Part shown: positions 1 through 9,287 of the stretch, in pieces
Position numbering within the stretch: the first letter of the stretch is position 1
Layout of the letters: every line of letters starts with the position of its first letter
Translations under genes and position numbers: made by a program
Notes under the pieces: generated by a model
Databases searched by the model: none
Seen by the model: only the letters and a program-made list of their open reading frames with translations
What the model was told of the DNA's origin: nothing
Assembly: GCA_002709045.1 (NCBI GenBank)
Contig: PAPJ01000024.1
Span: 1-64,000 of the forward strand
DNA from: Planctomycetaceae bacterium
GTDB taxonomy: Bacteria > Planctomycetota > Planctomycetia > Pirellulales > Pirellulaceae
Length of the DNA: 64,000 nucleotides
Direction: 5' to 3'

Positions 1-84
1 CAACGCTACCAAGATACCAATGATTGCAATTACAACCAAAAGTTCTACGAGCGTGAAGCCTGCACGTTTATTCAAACGTTTCAT
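1..84 (-). CDS. Prepilin-type N-terminal methylation domain protein (5' fragment)
   Basis: Only the first 28 codons lie in the window; the gene runs off the left edge. The start ATG is at 84-82 on the minus strand, preceded by a good Shine-Dalgarno (GGAG, about 9 nt upstream). The peptide begins MKRLNKRAGFTLVELLVVIA, the classic type IV prepilin leader. It has a basic N-terminus, the GFTLVE processing and methylation site (cleavage after Gly9, Glu13 being position +5), then a hydrophobic helix. In planctomycetes this leader usually precedes DUF1559 pseudopilin-like proteins that occur in many copies, so a DUF1559 protein is my best guess. The rest of the protein is outside the window and cannot be judged. 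Confidence 0.85.
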   Translation of the reverse strand, partial: MKRLNKRAGFTLVELLVVIAIIGILVAL

Positions 85-484
85 AATGCCAACTCCAATT
101 AGAAAAATAGAAAAGTACTAGTACAATTTCAGTTTGCGCTAAAAAACATGCCCTCTAAGGACAAACAAAACGATAACAAACTCAACGGCGGCAAACAAAA
201 ATATGATAAGAACCATATCTTATCAAAGAATTACAGTGAAATAAACAAAAATTTATGCTTATCTGTCCCTGCAAATCTATCGACCATCTACGAGATTAAA
301 TCACCTACCATTAGAAAAATAGCATATTAATGACATCTGGACGTACCAATCGTGCGTATTAGAGAGATTTCATCACTCGACTTCTCATTAAATCCTATCT
401 AATCGGTAAAAACGAACTCAAAACAGATGGCTTGTTTCAGGATTTCCAGAGTGGTCATTCGTAATGTTTCTTAAAGCTGCAAAG
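85..484. other. 400-bp intergenic region, A+T-rich
   Basis: This stretch separates the prepilin gene from the end of the sulfatase, both on the minus strand. It must hold the prepilin promoter, but I could not choose a convincing -35/-10 pair. Two small things are visible: a perfect 10-bp palindrome GTACTAGTAC at 115-124, and a 13-bp direct repeat (ATTAGAAAAATAG) at 98-110 and 310-322. The 60-codon open frame inside it has no ribosome-binding site and a low-complexity Lys/Asn-rich product, so I do not call it a gene. I see no T-tailed hairpin. Confidence 0.5.
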
Positions 485-1777
485 TTACTGCGTCCTGTGA
501 GGGCGGGCAGACTGGAGTTTTTTGAATGCCTGAGTGGCTTCCGGGCTAAGTTCACCTTTGAGTACAGTTTCCTTACTTAAATCATGCTGATCAACTTCCA
601 CAAAGCGACCATTACCGTACAATTTGTATTTTTGATCCCGAACCCAGTGCTGTCCACGCCCCTCTGCATACGCCCAAACACGATTAACAGGGCGTCCCGT
701 CAACGCGGGGACAAAACTAAGCGAGTCGAGACCAGCTGGTACTTCCTGTCCAGACAATGCAGCACAAGTTGCATAGAAGTCAGACATATCGACTAAGGCA
801 TCAGTAACCGTCGCCGGTTTGACCACACCGGGCCAACTCAGAATCAATGGCACTCGCGTACCTGAGTCGTCCAGTTTTCCCTTTCCGCCCTGAATACGTT
901 TCCCGTTAAACATCGAAAACACGGGGGGCTTGATATATTTCCCATTTTCAAAATGGGAACAGCTTTTTGCCGCGGTACCGTTGTCTGTCGTAAACATCAG
1001 TAACGTCTGTTCTCGAAGATTATGCTTAGTAAGAAATTGGACCAACAGACCAATCTGTCGATCCATTTCGACAGCCATTTCTTTATAGGTCAAATACTCG
1101 CCGCTTGGTGAGTAAGGAACGGGTTTCTCCAGATCATCCGTGACATCATGGCAAAGTGCCATTGAATAAAAAGCAAAAAACGGTTTCTCCCGGTCAGCAA
1201 TGATGAATTGCTCGAGATACTCACGATAGACATCCGGACCAACCTGGTTTTGGGCCGCCGTATTAACTTTCCCGTTCTCATAGACCAGCGGCGAATGGTA
1301 TCGCGGTCCCTCGTGCCAGCCAAACACACAGTATTGATCAAATCCCATACGATGCGGCTGAAGGGGATCATTTTTCAGCAATGCCAGTTGCCACTTACCG
1401 GTAACGACGGTACGATAACCGGCGCGTTGCATTACGCTGGCAATGGTTTGCTGCTCCAATACCTTGGGGAAGGATCCCCACTTCGGATTCTGCACATTGG
1501 TGGGATACATCCCGGTCATAAATGTAATCCGAGTTGGATGGCACACGGGCATGCTATAGCAATGCATTCCCATTAATCCTGATTTGGCCAAATCGTCCAG
1601 ATGAGGAGTAGGGTAGGACTCACCCCCATATGCACCGATAGCGTCATACCCGACATCATCAGCCATAATGACGATAATATTAGGTCTCTCAACAGCCTCC
1701 AAACCAGTACACAGAAGAACCAGCACCGGCAACAACGAACCTATTTGAAATAATCGCGATTCTATTAGCAATTTCAT
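485..1777 (-). CDS. Sulfatase (arylsulfatase family), secreted
   Basis: A 430-residue type I sulfatase that should hydrolyse a sulfate ester on an unknown, probably polysaccharide, substrate. Residues 1-28 are a signal peptide (basic start, then a long Leu/Val stretch), so it acts in the periplasm or outside. The catalytic core starts at Pro32 with the metal-binding MADD motif (residues 38-41). The sulfatase signature is C79-H-P-T-R83, whose Cys is converted to formylglycine. A second metal-site segment, TTDNG, lies in the middle of the chain. The length is at the short end for the family. It is the last gene of a minus-strand run, 21 bp after the AraD1-like gene. No FGE that could certainly activate it is in the window (the FGE-like protein at 35440 lacks one active-site Cys). 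Confidence 0.93.
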   Translation of the reverse strand: MKLLIESRLFQIGSLLPVLVLLCTGLEAVERPNIIVIMADDVGYDAIGAYGGESYPTPHLDDLAKSGLMGMHCYSMPVCHPTRITFMTGMYPTNVQNPKWGSFPKVLEQQTIASVMQRAGYRTVVTGKWQLALLKNDPLQPHRMGFDQYCVFGWHEGPRYHSPLVYENGKVNTAAQNQVGPDVYREYLEQFIIADREKPFFAFYSMALCHDVTDDLEKPVPYSPSGEYLTYKEMAVEMDRQIGLLVQFLTKHNLREQTLLMFTTDNGTAAKSCSHFENGKYIKPPVFSMFNGKRIQGGKGKLDDSGTRVPLILSWPGVVKPATVTDALVDMSDFYATCAALSGQEVPAGLDSLSFVPALTGRPVNRVWAYAEGRGQHWVRDQKYKLYGNGRFVEVDQHDLSKETVLKGELSPEATQAFKKLQSARPHRTQ

Positions 1778-1798
1778 CTCACTTCCAGGCTGAATTTT

Positions 1799-2863
1799 CT
1801 ATAGTGATTTCACTTTCACAGGCTCTGCTGCTTCCGGACATGACTGCTGAACACGATTTATGAGTGAGCGGCTAAATCCCTCTGCAAAAACCTCAATTAC
1901 ATCCTCCGCCTGAAACTTCCAGTCACGCTGGCCATAACTGAGTTTACTTGTCCCAAAATAATGTAGATGCACATCACCCGGTTGACGATGCAACGGATAC
2001 TTAAAGTGATGATCTTCACAGTTTTCCAGCGAGTGACACATAAACTGCTGTCCACTCTTGAGATCCCCGCTGTCATAAATAATCTTTGCTTCGCGCGTAA
2101 CCATCACGCGAACGTCTAAATCATCAAAAGACTCACCAACCACCAATTCAGGGCCAACCGAACAAGTCCTGATTTTTGAAGGCGCTAAATAAAGGTAGTT
2201 GATCTTTTCAGTGGCGTGATCTGACCACTCGTTACCCAATGCAAAGCCCACCCGATAGGGTGTGCCATCCCGGGCGATCACGTAACATCCGACAAACTCC
2301 GGTTCCTCGCCTCCATCAAGAGCAAAGCTAGGGATATCCAGCAAGTCTCGATGCCCCCTTAAACAAACACCATTCCCTTTATAGAACCACTCGGGTGCGG
2401 TTCCGCGTTGTCCATTCTGTGGTTTACCTCCCTCCAATCCCAACTGAAACATCTTGGCTGAATCGGTCTGCAACTGAGGCTCATCAGCCTCACTCTCAAC
2501 CGTATGATCACTATCTTGCTGAGCATGCATTTGGTCCCGACTTTGCATGCTACCAGTATGCGTCAACCCCGTGCCGGTTATGTGGGTACACGATGCCTCG
2601 TGATGATCAAGAGGTGGCAGCAGGTGCAGGTCACTACCTGGCTCTCCATTCCACAAGGCTTCATAAGAAATACGAGTTTCGCATTCCGGCAATAACTGCA
2701 ACAGCATATCATTCAACTGCATGGTTCTTTCAATAGCATCTAATGCCAAAGCAAGCGTAGTTTCATACTGAGGATATGTCTCCGTCAGATTTATCACATC
2801 GTCGCCATCGACGACGCCAACAGCACGTCTGCCGTGCTGTTGGACAAACTGAACTATACGCAT
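1799..2863 (-). CDS. AraD1/GguC-like protein (fumarylacetoacetase-fold dehydratase family)
   Basis: A 354-residue cytosolic protein of the AraD1/GguC group, which has the fumarylacetoacetate-hydrolase fold. Characterised AraD1 enzymes dehydrate L-2-keto-3-deoxyarabonate in non-phosphorylative arabinose catabolism. Two features point to this group rather than to tyrosine-pathway FAH: the N-terminus (MRIVQF, with a GRRAVGVVDG turn), and the LLPPLDH...ITGTGLTH segment at about residues 81-101. The C-terminal half carries the conserved EEPEFVGCYV and GNEWSDH blocks. The start has a good Shine-Dalgarno (AAAGGA, about 9 nt upstream). It is 21 bp upstream of the sulfatase and probably co-transcribed. 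The exact substrate cannot be told from the sequence; other sugar-acid enzymes occur in the window but not next to it. Confidence 0.82.
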   Translation of the reverse strand: MRIVQFVQQHGRRAVGVVDGDDVINLTETYPQYETTLALALDAIERTMQLNDMLLQLLPECETRISYEALWNGEPGSDLHLLPPLDHHEASCTHITGTGLTHTGSMQSRDQMHAQQDSDHTVESEADEPQLQTDSAKMFQLGLEGGKPQNGQRGTAPEWFYKGNGVCLRGHRDLLDIPSFALDGGEEPEFVGCYVIARDGTPYRVGFALGNEWSDHATEKINYLYLAPSKIRTCSVGPELVVGESFDDLDVRVMVTREAKIIYDSGDLKSGQQFMCHSLENCEDHHFKYPLHRQPGDVHLHYFGTSKLSYGQRDWKFQAEDVIEVFAEGFSRSLINRVQQSCPEAAEPVKVKSL

Positions 2864-2950
2864 GAAGTAAATCCTTTTTGAGCAAACACTTAATAAAATG
2901 CGAGGCGGTTAAGGCAGATTATTTCCTTCGTACGCAGTGAATTGACGTTA

Positions 2951-3562
2951 CTAAGCTGACTCAGGAGCAACCGTATGCAGCCCCAATGAGCGATCAGGTT
3001 CTCGTGACATCACTTCCAGATACTTCTGTTTCGCGATACCGCCAAGATAATCAGCCATAGCGACCCAGGCTTCTCTGCGGTAATCCCACCAGTGCAGACG
3101 TTCAATCTGCTCGAGCCAGTCGCAGAGATGTAGAAAGATCAGGTCCTTCCAGTTTTGTTCAGTTAGCTGATACTGTTCACCCGTCTCACGATTATGAACA
3201 ATATAGTCCGTGCTGCCATCGATTACTGCCTGATCAAAAGGTTCACGATGTACAAAGCAATTCAAAAACGCAATCCACTCAGCATCCTCACCAATCAACT
3301 CTTTAAGTTCATCACGGCTTTCAATGGGCAGTGTAAAACCTTGAAACAGTTGCGTCCCGTAAATCGAATGGAACATTCCGGACCGTGCCAGATACTGCGC
3401 CCCCCCCCAACTGTGAACATCATTAAACACAGAAACCAAGTGGGCCAGATACTTTTTATTACCTGAGTGCCCAATAGAGCCTGTTCCTAAATTCGAGAGA
3501 AACTTAACCATTTCCTTGTATTTAGGATCCGAAGACGCCTTCGATTGAACATCAACACTCAT
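2951..3562 (-). CDS. DUF6817-like protein of unknown function
   Basis: A 203-residue soluble protein with no signal peptide. The N-terminal half has the pattern HSG-xxx-YLAHLVSVFNDVHSWG followed by GMFHSIYGT, two His-containing helices resembling DUF6817 or an HD-like metal site (about residues 33-69). No enzymatic activity is known to me for this group. The gene contains an uninterrupted 9-G tract (C9 on the plus strand, 3400-3408) that encodes Trp-Gly-Gly-Ala inside the conserved block; the frame is intact as sequenced. It sits 15 bp downstream of the PQQ-propeller gene and 87 bp upstream of the AraD1-like gene, in the same minus-strand run. Confidence 0.65.
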   Translation of the reverse strand: MSVDVQSKASSDPKYKEMVKFLSNLGTGSIGHSGNKKYLAHLVSVFNDVHSWGGAQYLARSGMFHSIYGTQLFQGFTLPIESRDELKELIGEDAEWIAFLNCFVHREPFDQAVIDGSTDYIVHNRETGEQYQLTEQNWKDLIFLHLCDWLEQIERLHWWDYRREAWVAMADYLGGIAKQKYLEVMSREPDRSLGLHTVAPESA

Positions 3563-3577
3563 TATTACACCTCTCGA

Positions 3578-4876
3578 CTATTTCCTAACTGCGACGAGTC
3601 TCTCATAAGCTCTTAAATAGATTGTGTCACCAGCAAGTGCCGGTGTCGAATAAAACTGTCCTTCCAGCTTATTGGTGGCAATCACCGTTGCTTTGTCATC
3701 TGCCTTAAAAACAACCGCCGTACCGTTTATACCGATTGCATACACATTACCACCACCGGTAACCAGTGATGCATAGCTTGTTCCTGTTGCCAGACGTTTC
3801 ACCCATTTCTGGTCACCTGTTTTGATATCTAAACAAGTAGCCACTCCATTGTCAGCCAGTAGAAACACCAATCCATTAAACGCTACGGGAGTGGAGGAAT
3901 CAGGTGTACTTTTTGCATGTCTCCAAAGAACTGCTGTATCCCGTATATTCCCCTGACCGCCAAGTTTCCAGGCCATTATATGACCGAGGCCGCCCCCTCC
4001 CGGATTAGCTGACGTCCCAATAACGACTCCGGAGTCAGCAGCCGGAGAAGCGATAATCCGTCCGTATGGACTGGCAATTTGAAGACCACTGGAATACCAA
4101 AGCTGCTCACCCGTTACAGGATTGTAAGCGTTAATATGGTCACAACCTGTTACGACCAGCTGTTGACTGCCTTTGCTTTGAATAATAATCGGAGTTGAAT
4201 AGGCATCCGGACCGTCATCACTGGCAGGAAATCGGCGATCATGTTTCCAGACCAGCTCTCCTGTTCTGGCATTCAGAGCAACCACATAAGATGCCCCTTT
4301 AGTCATACAGGAAACAATCAGGTTATTGTCAATTAGCCGCGGTGTGGAGCCCATTCCAAAGGTGATATCGTACGTACCATACTGCTTCACCATATCAACT
4401 TCCCAATGCAACTCCCCGTTTTTAGCATCCAAACAGACAAGCAGGCCTGTGCCGAAGAAAGCCCAAACTCGATCATCATTAACAATTGGCGACGGTGTTG
4501 CAGCATTGTGTCGGTGGGCATAAAGATTGGCTGGCCCTTTAGCAGCAAGCTTGCCTGTTCCAACCTGTTTGTTCCACACAGGTTTGCCATCATCCTTCTT
4601 GAATGCTAGTACATGCAGTCCTAAATCTTTTGTTTGAGATGTCACATAGACCGCATTCGAATTTACGACCGGTGAAGAATTTCCCTGCCCCGGTAATTCG
4701 ACGCTCCAGGCAACAAGATCATCACTCCAACTGGTCGGCAAATTATTACTGGTAGAAACACCTGAGCCGGATTCACCTCGAAACTGCCCCCAGGACTGAG
4801 CGTCCGCTTCAACAGCAAATGCAAGCAGAGCCACAATCAGTGAACTGGTAAAACTAAACTGGAAGCATTTTTTCAT
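3578..4876 (-). CDS. Exported PQQ-like beta-propeller protein (BamB-like fold)
   Basis: A 432-residue protein with a signal peptide (about residues 1-26, ending near VEADAQ). After this come repeated beta-propeller blades of the PQQ/outer-membrane-assembly type. The blade signatures recur along the whole chain: GELHWEVD, TGELVWKHD, TGEQLWYS, TGDQKWVK. These tryptophan-docking repeats give a seven- or eight-bladed propeller. No cytochrome domain and no clear PQQ-dehydrogenase catalytic Asp/Ca site is visible, so a structural or ligand-binding role in the periplasm is more likely than a dehydrogenase. Such proteins are numerous in planctomycetes. It is 15 bp upstream of the DUF6817-like gene. 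Confidence 0.85.
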   Translation of the reverse strand: MKKCFQFSFTSSLIVALLAFAVEADAQSWGQFRGESGSGVSTSNNLPTSWSDDLVAWSVELPGQGNSSPVVNSNAVYVTSQTKDLGLHVLAFKKDDGKPVWNKQVGTGKLAAKGPANLYAHRHNAATPSPIVNDDRVWAFFGTGLLVCLDAKNGELHWEVDMVKQYGTYDITFGMGSTPRLIDNNLIVSCMTKGASYVVALNARTGELVWKHDRRFPASDDGPDAYSTPIIIQSKGSQQLVVTGCDHINAYNPVTGEQLWYSSGLQIASPYGRIIASPAADSGVVIGTSANPGGGGLGHIMAWKLGGQGNIRDTAVLWRHAKSTPDSSTPVAFNGLVFLLADNGVATCLDIKTGDQKWVKRLATGTSYASLVTGGGNVYAIGINGTAVVFKADDKATVIATNKLEGQFYSTPALAGDTIYLRAYERLVAVRK

Positions 4877-4968
4877 ACGAGCATCAACAATTCTATGCGA
4901 TTAATATTTTCAGTCAGGAACACTTTCATTCTAGCGAATTATGAAAATGACTACGAATTGGAATTATG

Positions 4969-5724
4969 TTATGGAAGGTTTACCCGACCGCCGGAAAGAA
5001 CCATCGTTTGACCAACGGTAAAATCTGATTCATCTGACAGCAGGAAACTAACCATATTCGCTACTTCACCCGCCTGTCCAATACGTTTAGACGGTGTGAT
5101 ATTAATTAAATGGTCTTTCTGGGTCTGATCAAACCCATCAAGAATCTCTGTATCAATCAACCCGGGCGCGACGGCATTGACTCGTACGTTGTCAGCAGCC
5201 AGCGCTTGCCCAAGACTTCGAGTAAATCCCACGACGGCCGCCTTACTTGTGGCATAGGCGATGGCGTAGGGCTTTGCCTCGAGACCAGCTATCGATGCGA
5301 TATTTACGATACGTCCGTAACCACGTGCCACCATACCGTCTTTAACAGCCCAACTGCAGTAGAAGACCCCGTCAACATTAATTTTCATCGTACGATGCCA
5401 CATTTGCTCATCGAACTCATCATGAGCAGCCACATCAAAAATTCCGGCATTATTTACAAGGAAATCAACCGGCCCTAACTGCTGTTCCGCCTGCTGTATC
5501 AGTTCTCTGGCTTGCCGTTGTTCGGAAACATCTGCCTGAACTGCAATTGCTTCTCCGCCAGCTTCGCGTATTTGATTTACCGCCTGATCAGCCCGTTCCT
5601 GACTAACATTGTAATTGATGCATACCTTAGCCCCATAGGCGACCAACTGTTGGGCGACTGCCAAACCAATACCTCGTGAACCGCCTGTTACTACGGCAAC
5701 TTTATTTGAAAAATCATATGGCAT
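4969..5724 (-). CDS. Short-chain dehydrogenase/reductase (FabG-like)
   Basis: A classical 251-residue SDR: an NAD(P)(H)-dependent oxidoreductase with a Rossmann fold. The cofactor loop TGGSRGIG is at residues 14-21, followed by the NNAG motif, the catalytic Ser (IASIAG) and the YxxxK pair (YATSK). The C-terminus has the usual LSDESDFTVGQTMVLSGG ending. It looks like 3-oxoacyl-ACP reductase FabG, but no other fatty-acid synthesis gene is near and many catabolic dehydrogenases look the same, so the substrate is left open. It lies 20 bp downstream of the phosphatase gene and is probably in the same transcript. Confidence 0.88.
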   Translation of the reverse strand: MPYDFSNKVAVVTGGSRGIGLAVAQQLVAYGAKVCINYNVSQERADQAVNQIREAGGEAIAVQADVSEQRQARELIQQAEQQLGPVDFLVNNAGIFDVAAHDEFDEQMWHRTMKINVDGVFYCSWAVKDGMVARGYGRIVNIASIAGLEAKPYAIAYATSKAAVVGFTRSLGQALAADNVRVNAVAPGLIDTEILDGFDQTQKDHLINITPSKRIGQAGEVANMVSFLLSDESDFTVGQTMVLSGGRVNLP

Positions 5725-5744
5725 CTGCCAACTCCTTGTATGTT

Positions 5745-7571
5745 TTATTTAGCAGCGGCTCGGATGCTATGAGCCCAGCGTAGTTTTCCATTGAGGCCGT
5801 TATAATACTGAAACACCACCTGCGGGCGGGGAAAGGCCACCCAACGTTGCCCACCTACTTTAAGCGGATTGTTATAGACGTTGTTAATTTGAACCACACA
5901 ATAGGTCGGTCCCCGCAGTTGATCCCGAGGTACATCATTCTCCCAGCGGGTTGACCAGAGAATATCCACTTCCCGGGGACCATACTTAAACAAACCATTG
6001 GCGGGACGATCCCCCTCGTCAGTATAGTAATGATTATTAGAATTATGAGGCCCTGATGCGAACTCATAAACATTATCTGTAATCTGACAGGCGAAACTGT
6101 TATGCAAATCTCCGGTCAGTACAAAGACTGGCTTTTCAATTTCATCCCAGGCAGCGATCAGCATCTCACGTTCATGGTAAAACACGGTCCACGCATCGTC
6201 TTTATTATTAGCGCGGACAACGCCTCCACCAACATGAGGCACCATAAAGTTGACACTCGAAACAACAAAAATAAAGTCTGCCTTACTATCCTGTACGCCT
6301 TTAAGAAGCCAGTCCCTTTGCTTTAGACCAAGCATCGAGATTTTCTTATGCGGGTCAGACCTGTCATGCATTTCACGCTGCCCACGTGTATCGCAAACAA
6401 AGAAGTCACAGTTGGCCACAGTCATCTTGAAATAGGAACGTCGTCCGATCGAGTAAGGTACTGCACCCGCTTCCTTAAAGGACGGGCGGACACGAATCCG
6501 ATTTTTATCCAGCACTTCAACGATTTCATAAACACCGGCATTTTTTAACCCACCGACGCCATCCAGTGCATTTTCGTTAACACCTTCGGTGCGAGTACCC
6601 CAGTGAACGTGTAAATTATTGACCTGCTCCAGATCAATCGCCTGAAAATTAGCCGTCGCATCGGTGAGGATATCATCATCTGCTTTAACACTTCCGCTAC
6701 TGAGGTGTACTCGCTGCGGAAAGGAAGTTGGATTGGCCCATCCCAAATAGTCGTACCAGGCACGCACACCAACATCCCGGAAGACCGCGCGACGGTCCCG
6801 CAGACCGGGACTGCCGGCTCCCCAAACATCATTAAGAATTTCGTGGTCATCATAGGTAAAGAATGAGGGAACCTGACTGTGCCACTGCTCTAAAGCAGGC
6901 GCTCTATTGATAAAGTGTTTGTAGTTCTGCCAAACCCCAACGATTGCAGGAGCGTCCCGAATTAGCTTGGGCGCGATCCCGGAATCCTGCCCCACCTGTT
7001 GCAACCATTGTGCGGGAGAATACTCACGCTGTGTCTCGTACAACCAGTCGCCATTGAGAATAGCGAAATTAATATCCTCCTTGATTTCCCGTAACATCGT
7101 ATTGAATGCCGGCAAGGCCGGTCCATTACTGTGTCCGGGGTTTTGATTGTTCCCGCAGGCATATTCAAATTTAAAGTTGAATAATCCCTCTGGATTTAGT
7201 TTTTCATGTATGTACTGCTTACTATTAGGCAAGGTGCGGAATGATCCACTGCGGGCCGTTAAATCAGTAATCCCAGGCAATATCAACTTATAGTAGTACT
7301 TCGTATTAGGTTTTAAATTGCGGATTTCCAACCAGGCTGTGCAATCACTTTGCAGAACCGTATTGACCGCAATACTTTGCTGCTCGAGCGTCTCCGGAGT
7401 AAGTCCATACTGCACAGCAAATTTACCTGGATGACTTGTACGTGCCCAGACACCAATACTGGTATCGGTGACACGACCTAAAATAGGGCCATGGGTAATA
7501 TGTTGTTCCGTTTCAACGCCACAAGCCACGGAACTGACAAACAATAGAACCAAAAGGGGCAGACGTTTCAT
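5745..7571 (-). CDS. PhoD-like alkaline phosphatase/phosphodiesterase, exported
   Basis: A PhoD-family metallophosphoesterase, 608 residues from the start chosen here. The open frame extends 30 codons further upstream (to 7661), but that would overlap the radical SAM gene by 62 bp. The Met at 7571 is followed directly by a good signal peptide (MKRLPLLVLLFVSSVACG) and preceded by GAAAGAGTGG. After the signal come an N-terminal fibronectin-like domain (GPILGRVTDTSIGVWART) and the PhoD core, with the metal-ligand segments NGDWLY, TYDDHEILND, FVCDTRGQRE and LTGDLHNSF. It would release phosphate from organic phosphodiesters or monoesters outside the cytoplasm. It is followed after 20 bp by the SDR gene. 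Confidence 0.88.
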   Translation of the reverse strand: MKRLPLLVLLFVSSVACGVETEQHITHGPILGRVTDTSIGVWARTSHPGKFAVQYGLTPETLEQQSIAVNTVLQSDCTAWLEIRNLKPNTKYYYKLILPGITDLTARSGSFRTLPNSKQYIHEKLNPEGLFNFKFEYACGNNQNPGHSNGPALPAFNTMLREIKEDINFAILNGDWLYETQREYSPAQWLQQVGQDSGIAPKLIRDAPAIVGVWQNYKHFINRAPALEQWHSQVPSFFTYDDHEILNDVWGAGSPGLRDRRAVFRDVGVRAWYDYLGWANPTSFPQRVHLSSGSVKADDDILTDATANFQAIDLEQVNNLHVHWGTRTEGVNENALDGVGGLKNAGVYEIVEVLDKNRIRVRPSFKEAGAVPYSIGRRSYFKMTVANCDFFVCDTRGQREMHDRSDPHKKISMLGLKQRDWLLKGVQDSKADFIFVVSSVNFMVPHVGGGVVRANNKDDAWTVFYHEREMLIAAWDEIEKPVFVLTGDLHNSFACQITDNVYEFASGPHNSNNHYYTDEGDRPANGLFKYGPREVDILWSTRWENDVPRDQLRGPTYCVVQINNVYNNPLKVGGQRWVAFPRPQVVFQYYNGLNGKLRWAHSIRAAAK

Positions 7572-7599
7572 CTTAAATACCACTCTTTCGCTTAAAGGG

Positions 7600-8577
7600 T
7601 TAATATTTTTCAGCGACAAGTATGCCCTGATAGCTATCTCTTCGGGAAAATTCGCGATCAATCATCGCGCGCACTCCCCCTTTATCAAGGCACCACTCCG
7701 GAGCAACAAAATAATCCGGCGGGGCGTCACCACTGACCCGTTCCACCACGACATGCGGAGGGGTTAGTTCAAGGAAGTCCACGACAGCCCGGACGTAATC
7801 CTGCTGACTGATCAGCGTGACTTCTCCACGCTCAAGCTGATCCGCCAACAATGTTCGCTTGACGGCGTAGAGGTTGTGCAATTTTACTGCATCCACGCCG
7901 GTGCGAGCCAATTCTTTGGCTGTTGCCATCATATCGTCATGCGATTCACCGGGCAGTCCAAGAATAACATGAGCACAAATTTCAAATCCACGACCACGAC
8001 TACGCTGCATAGCATCCACAAAGGCATCATGATGATGCCCTCGATTCATCCAATCGAGGGATCTGTCGTGTATCGTCTGCATCCCGTACTCCACGGAAAG
8101 ATATGTCTTTTCCGCAAATTCCTGCAGCAATTCCAAAACGTCATCAGGAACGCAGTCAGGTCGGGTACCAATGGCCATACCTACAACATCCGGATGCTCC
8201 AGCGGAAGATCATACAAAGGGCGCAGTTTCTCAACGGGCGCGTAAGTATTGGTAGCGGGCTGATAATATGCGATGAACCTGCGCACATTGTATCTATCCT
8301 TGACCCGGGAGATCCCATCACGAAGCTGATTCTGGATGTCCTGCCGACGGACCCTGCGACTAGGACTAAAACTTCGATTATCACAAAATGTGCAACCGCC
8401 GGTTGTAACAGACCCATCGACATTGGGACATGTAAAACCAGCATCTAAACTTACTTTTTGAACACGCTCACCAAACTTGCTTTTCAGGTGAAATCCTAAA
8501 GAATAATATCGCAGACCCGCCTGCCGCCAGTCATATTCTGGGGGGGTATTTACATCGTTTTGAGTTTTTATACTCAT
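7600..8577 (-). CDS. TIGR01212-family radical SAM protein (YhcC-like)
   Basis: A 325-residue cytosolic radical SAM enzyme of the YhcC/TIGR01212 type. The iron-sulfur cluster motif in the N-terminal part follows the spacing typical of this family (CPN...GGCTFC, about residues 49-64) rather than the canonical CxxxCxxC. Downstream are the SAM-binding and barrel elements: YYQPATNTYAP, IGTRPDC, YLSVEYGMQ, HVILGLPGE and KLHNLYAVK. The reaction is not known to me. It is the most upstream gene of the minus-strand run and 28 bp ahead of the phosphatase. A 7-bp homopolymer lies near its 5' end (around 8530). Confidence 0.9.
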   Translation of the reverse strand: MSIKTQNDVNTPPEYDWRQAGLRYYSLGFHLKSKFGERVQKVSLDAGFTCPNVDGSVTTGGCTFCDNRSFSPSRRVRRQDIQNQLRDGISRVKDRYNVRRFIAYYQPATNTYAPVEKLRPLYDLPLEHPDVVGMAIGTRPDCVPDDVLELLQEFAEKTYLSVEYGMQTIHDRSLDWMNRGHHHDAFVDAMQRSRGRGFEICAHVILGLPGESHDDMMATAKELARTGVDAVKLHNLYAVKRTLLADQLERGEVTLISQQDYVRAVVDFLELTPPHVVVERVSGDAPPDYFVAPEWCLDKGGVRAMIDREFSRRDSYQGILVAEKY

Positions 8578-8811
8578 CTGGCGTTTGACTAAATAAAGCT
8601 CTAATCTAAAATATCCCTAACATTCACCGGAAGGGATTGTTTTGCTGCAGTCCGGCGGATCAACCGTAGTTTACTCCTATCGTACCAGTTTCAGCAAAAT
8701 GCGGTACTCGGAGAGTAATGATTGGATCGATTTACAGACCGTTTCAAACATTAAACATTGTTACATTGGCGACCCTATACTATTATCTGAGCGACGAGTT
8801 TAATACACCAC

Positions 8812-9279
8812 ATGAGTAAGTACGGCAAGCTCGAACCCGTCGGTGGCGGTGATCCAATTCCGCTACTCAATGAAAAGCTTCTCGTCGGTCGCCGTGAAAG
8901 TTGTGACATTGTATTACGTTTTAAAAACGTCTCTGCTCATCACTGTCAGTTGTATATCAACGAAGGTTACTGGTTCGCTCGTGACCTTAACAGCCGTAAT
9001 GGAACTCGTGTTCACAACGAGCGGATTAACATTAAGCGACTTGACCCGGGATGTATCATTCAATTTGCCAAACATCAATACACGCTTGAATATGACCCCG
9101 CTGATCTGGGGGCATCCGGGCCACCTCCTTCCGATGACGACGGCCTGAGAACCATTCTTGGCCAAAGTCTACTGGACCGGGCCGGACTTGATCGTCGACG
9201 CAATCCAAACACTTCGCGTCGATACGATCCAGGCAACAATGCGGCCGGACAAATCAAAGACCCCAACAAACCGCTTTAA
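8812..9279 (+). CDS. FHA domain protein
   Basis: A 155-residue protein whose first two thirds are one forkhead-associated domain, a phosphothreonine-binding beta sandwich. The key residues are all present: G26-R27, Ser30, Ser41, His44 and N63-G64. The last 60 residues are polar, rich in Pro/Asp/Arg/Asn and probably disordered. There is no enzyme domain and no membrane segment, so it is probably an adaptor for a Ser/Thr-kinase pathway encoded elsewhere. The ATG at 8812 has no clear Shine-Dalgarno. It stands alone, transcribed from its own promoter between 8578 and 8811, and ends 8 bp from the convergent M81 peptidase gene. Confidence 0.88.
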   Translation: MSKYGKLEPVGGGDPIPLLNEKLLVGRRESCDIVLRFKNVSAHHCQLYINEGYWFARDLNSRNGTRVHNERINIKRLDPGCIIQFAKHQYTLEYDPADLGASGPPPSDDDGLRTILGQSLLDRAGLDRRRNPNTSRRYDPGNNAAGQIKDPNKPL

Positions 9280-9287
9280 ACGTCGAC

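Noticed and set aside
98..322. 13-bp direct repeat ATTAGAAAAATAG (98-110 and 310-322)
   Set aside because: Two copies of an A-rich word in an A+T-rich gap; no third copy and no structure, so chance is likely.
148..330. 60-codon plus-strand open frame
   Set aside because: No ribosome-binding site, low-complexity Lys/Asn-rich product in an A+T-rich promoter region, no recognisable feature.
7572..7661. Longer N-terminus for the PhoD-like protein
   Set aside because: It would overlap the radical SAM gene by 62 bp and place 30 residues before a good signal peptide.
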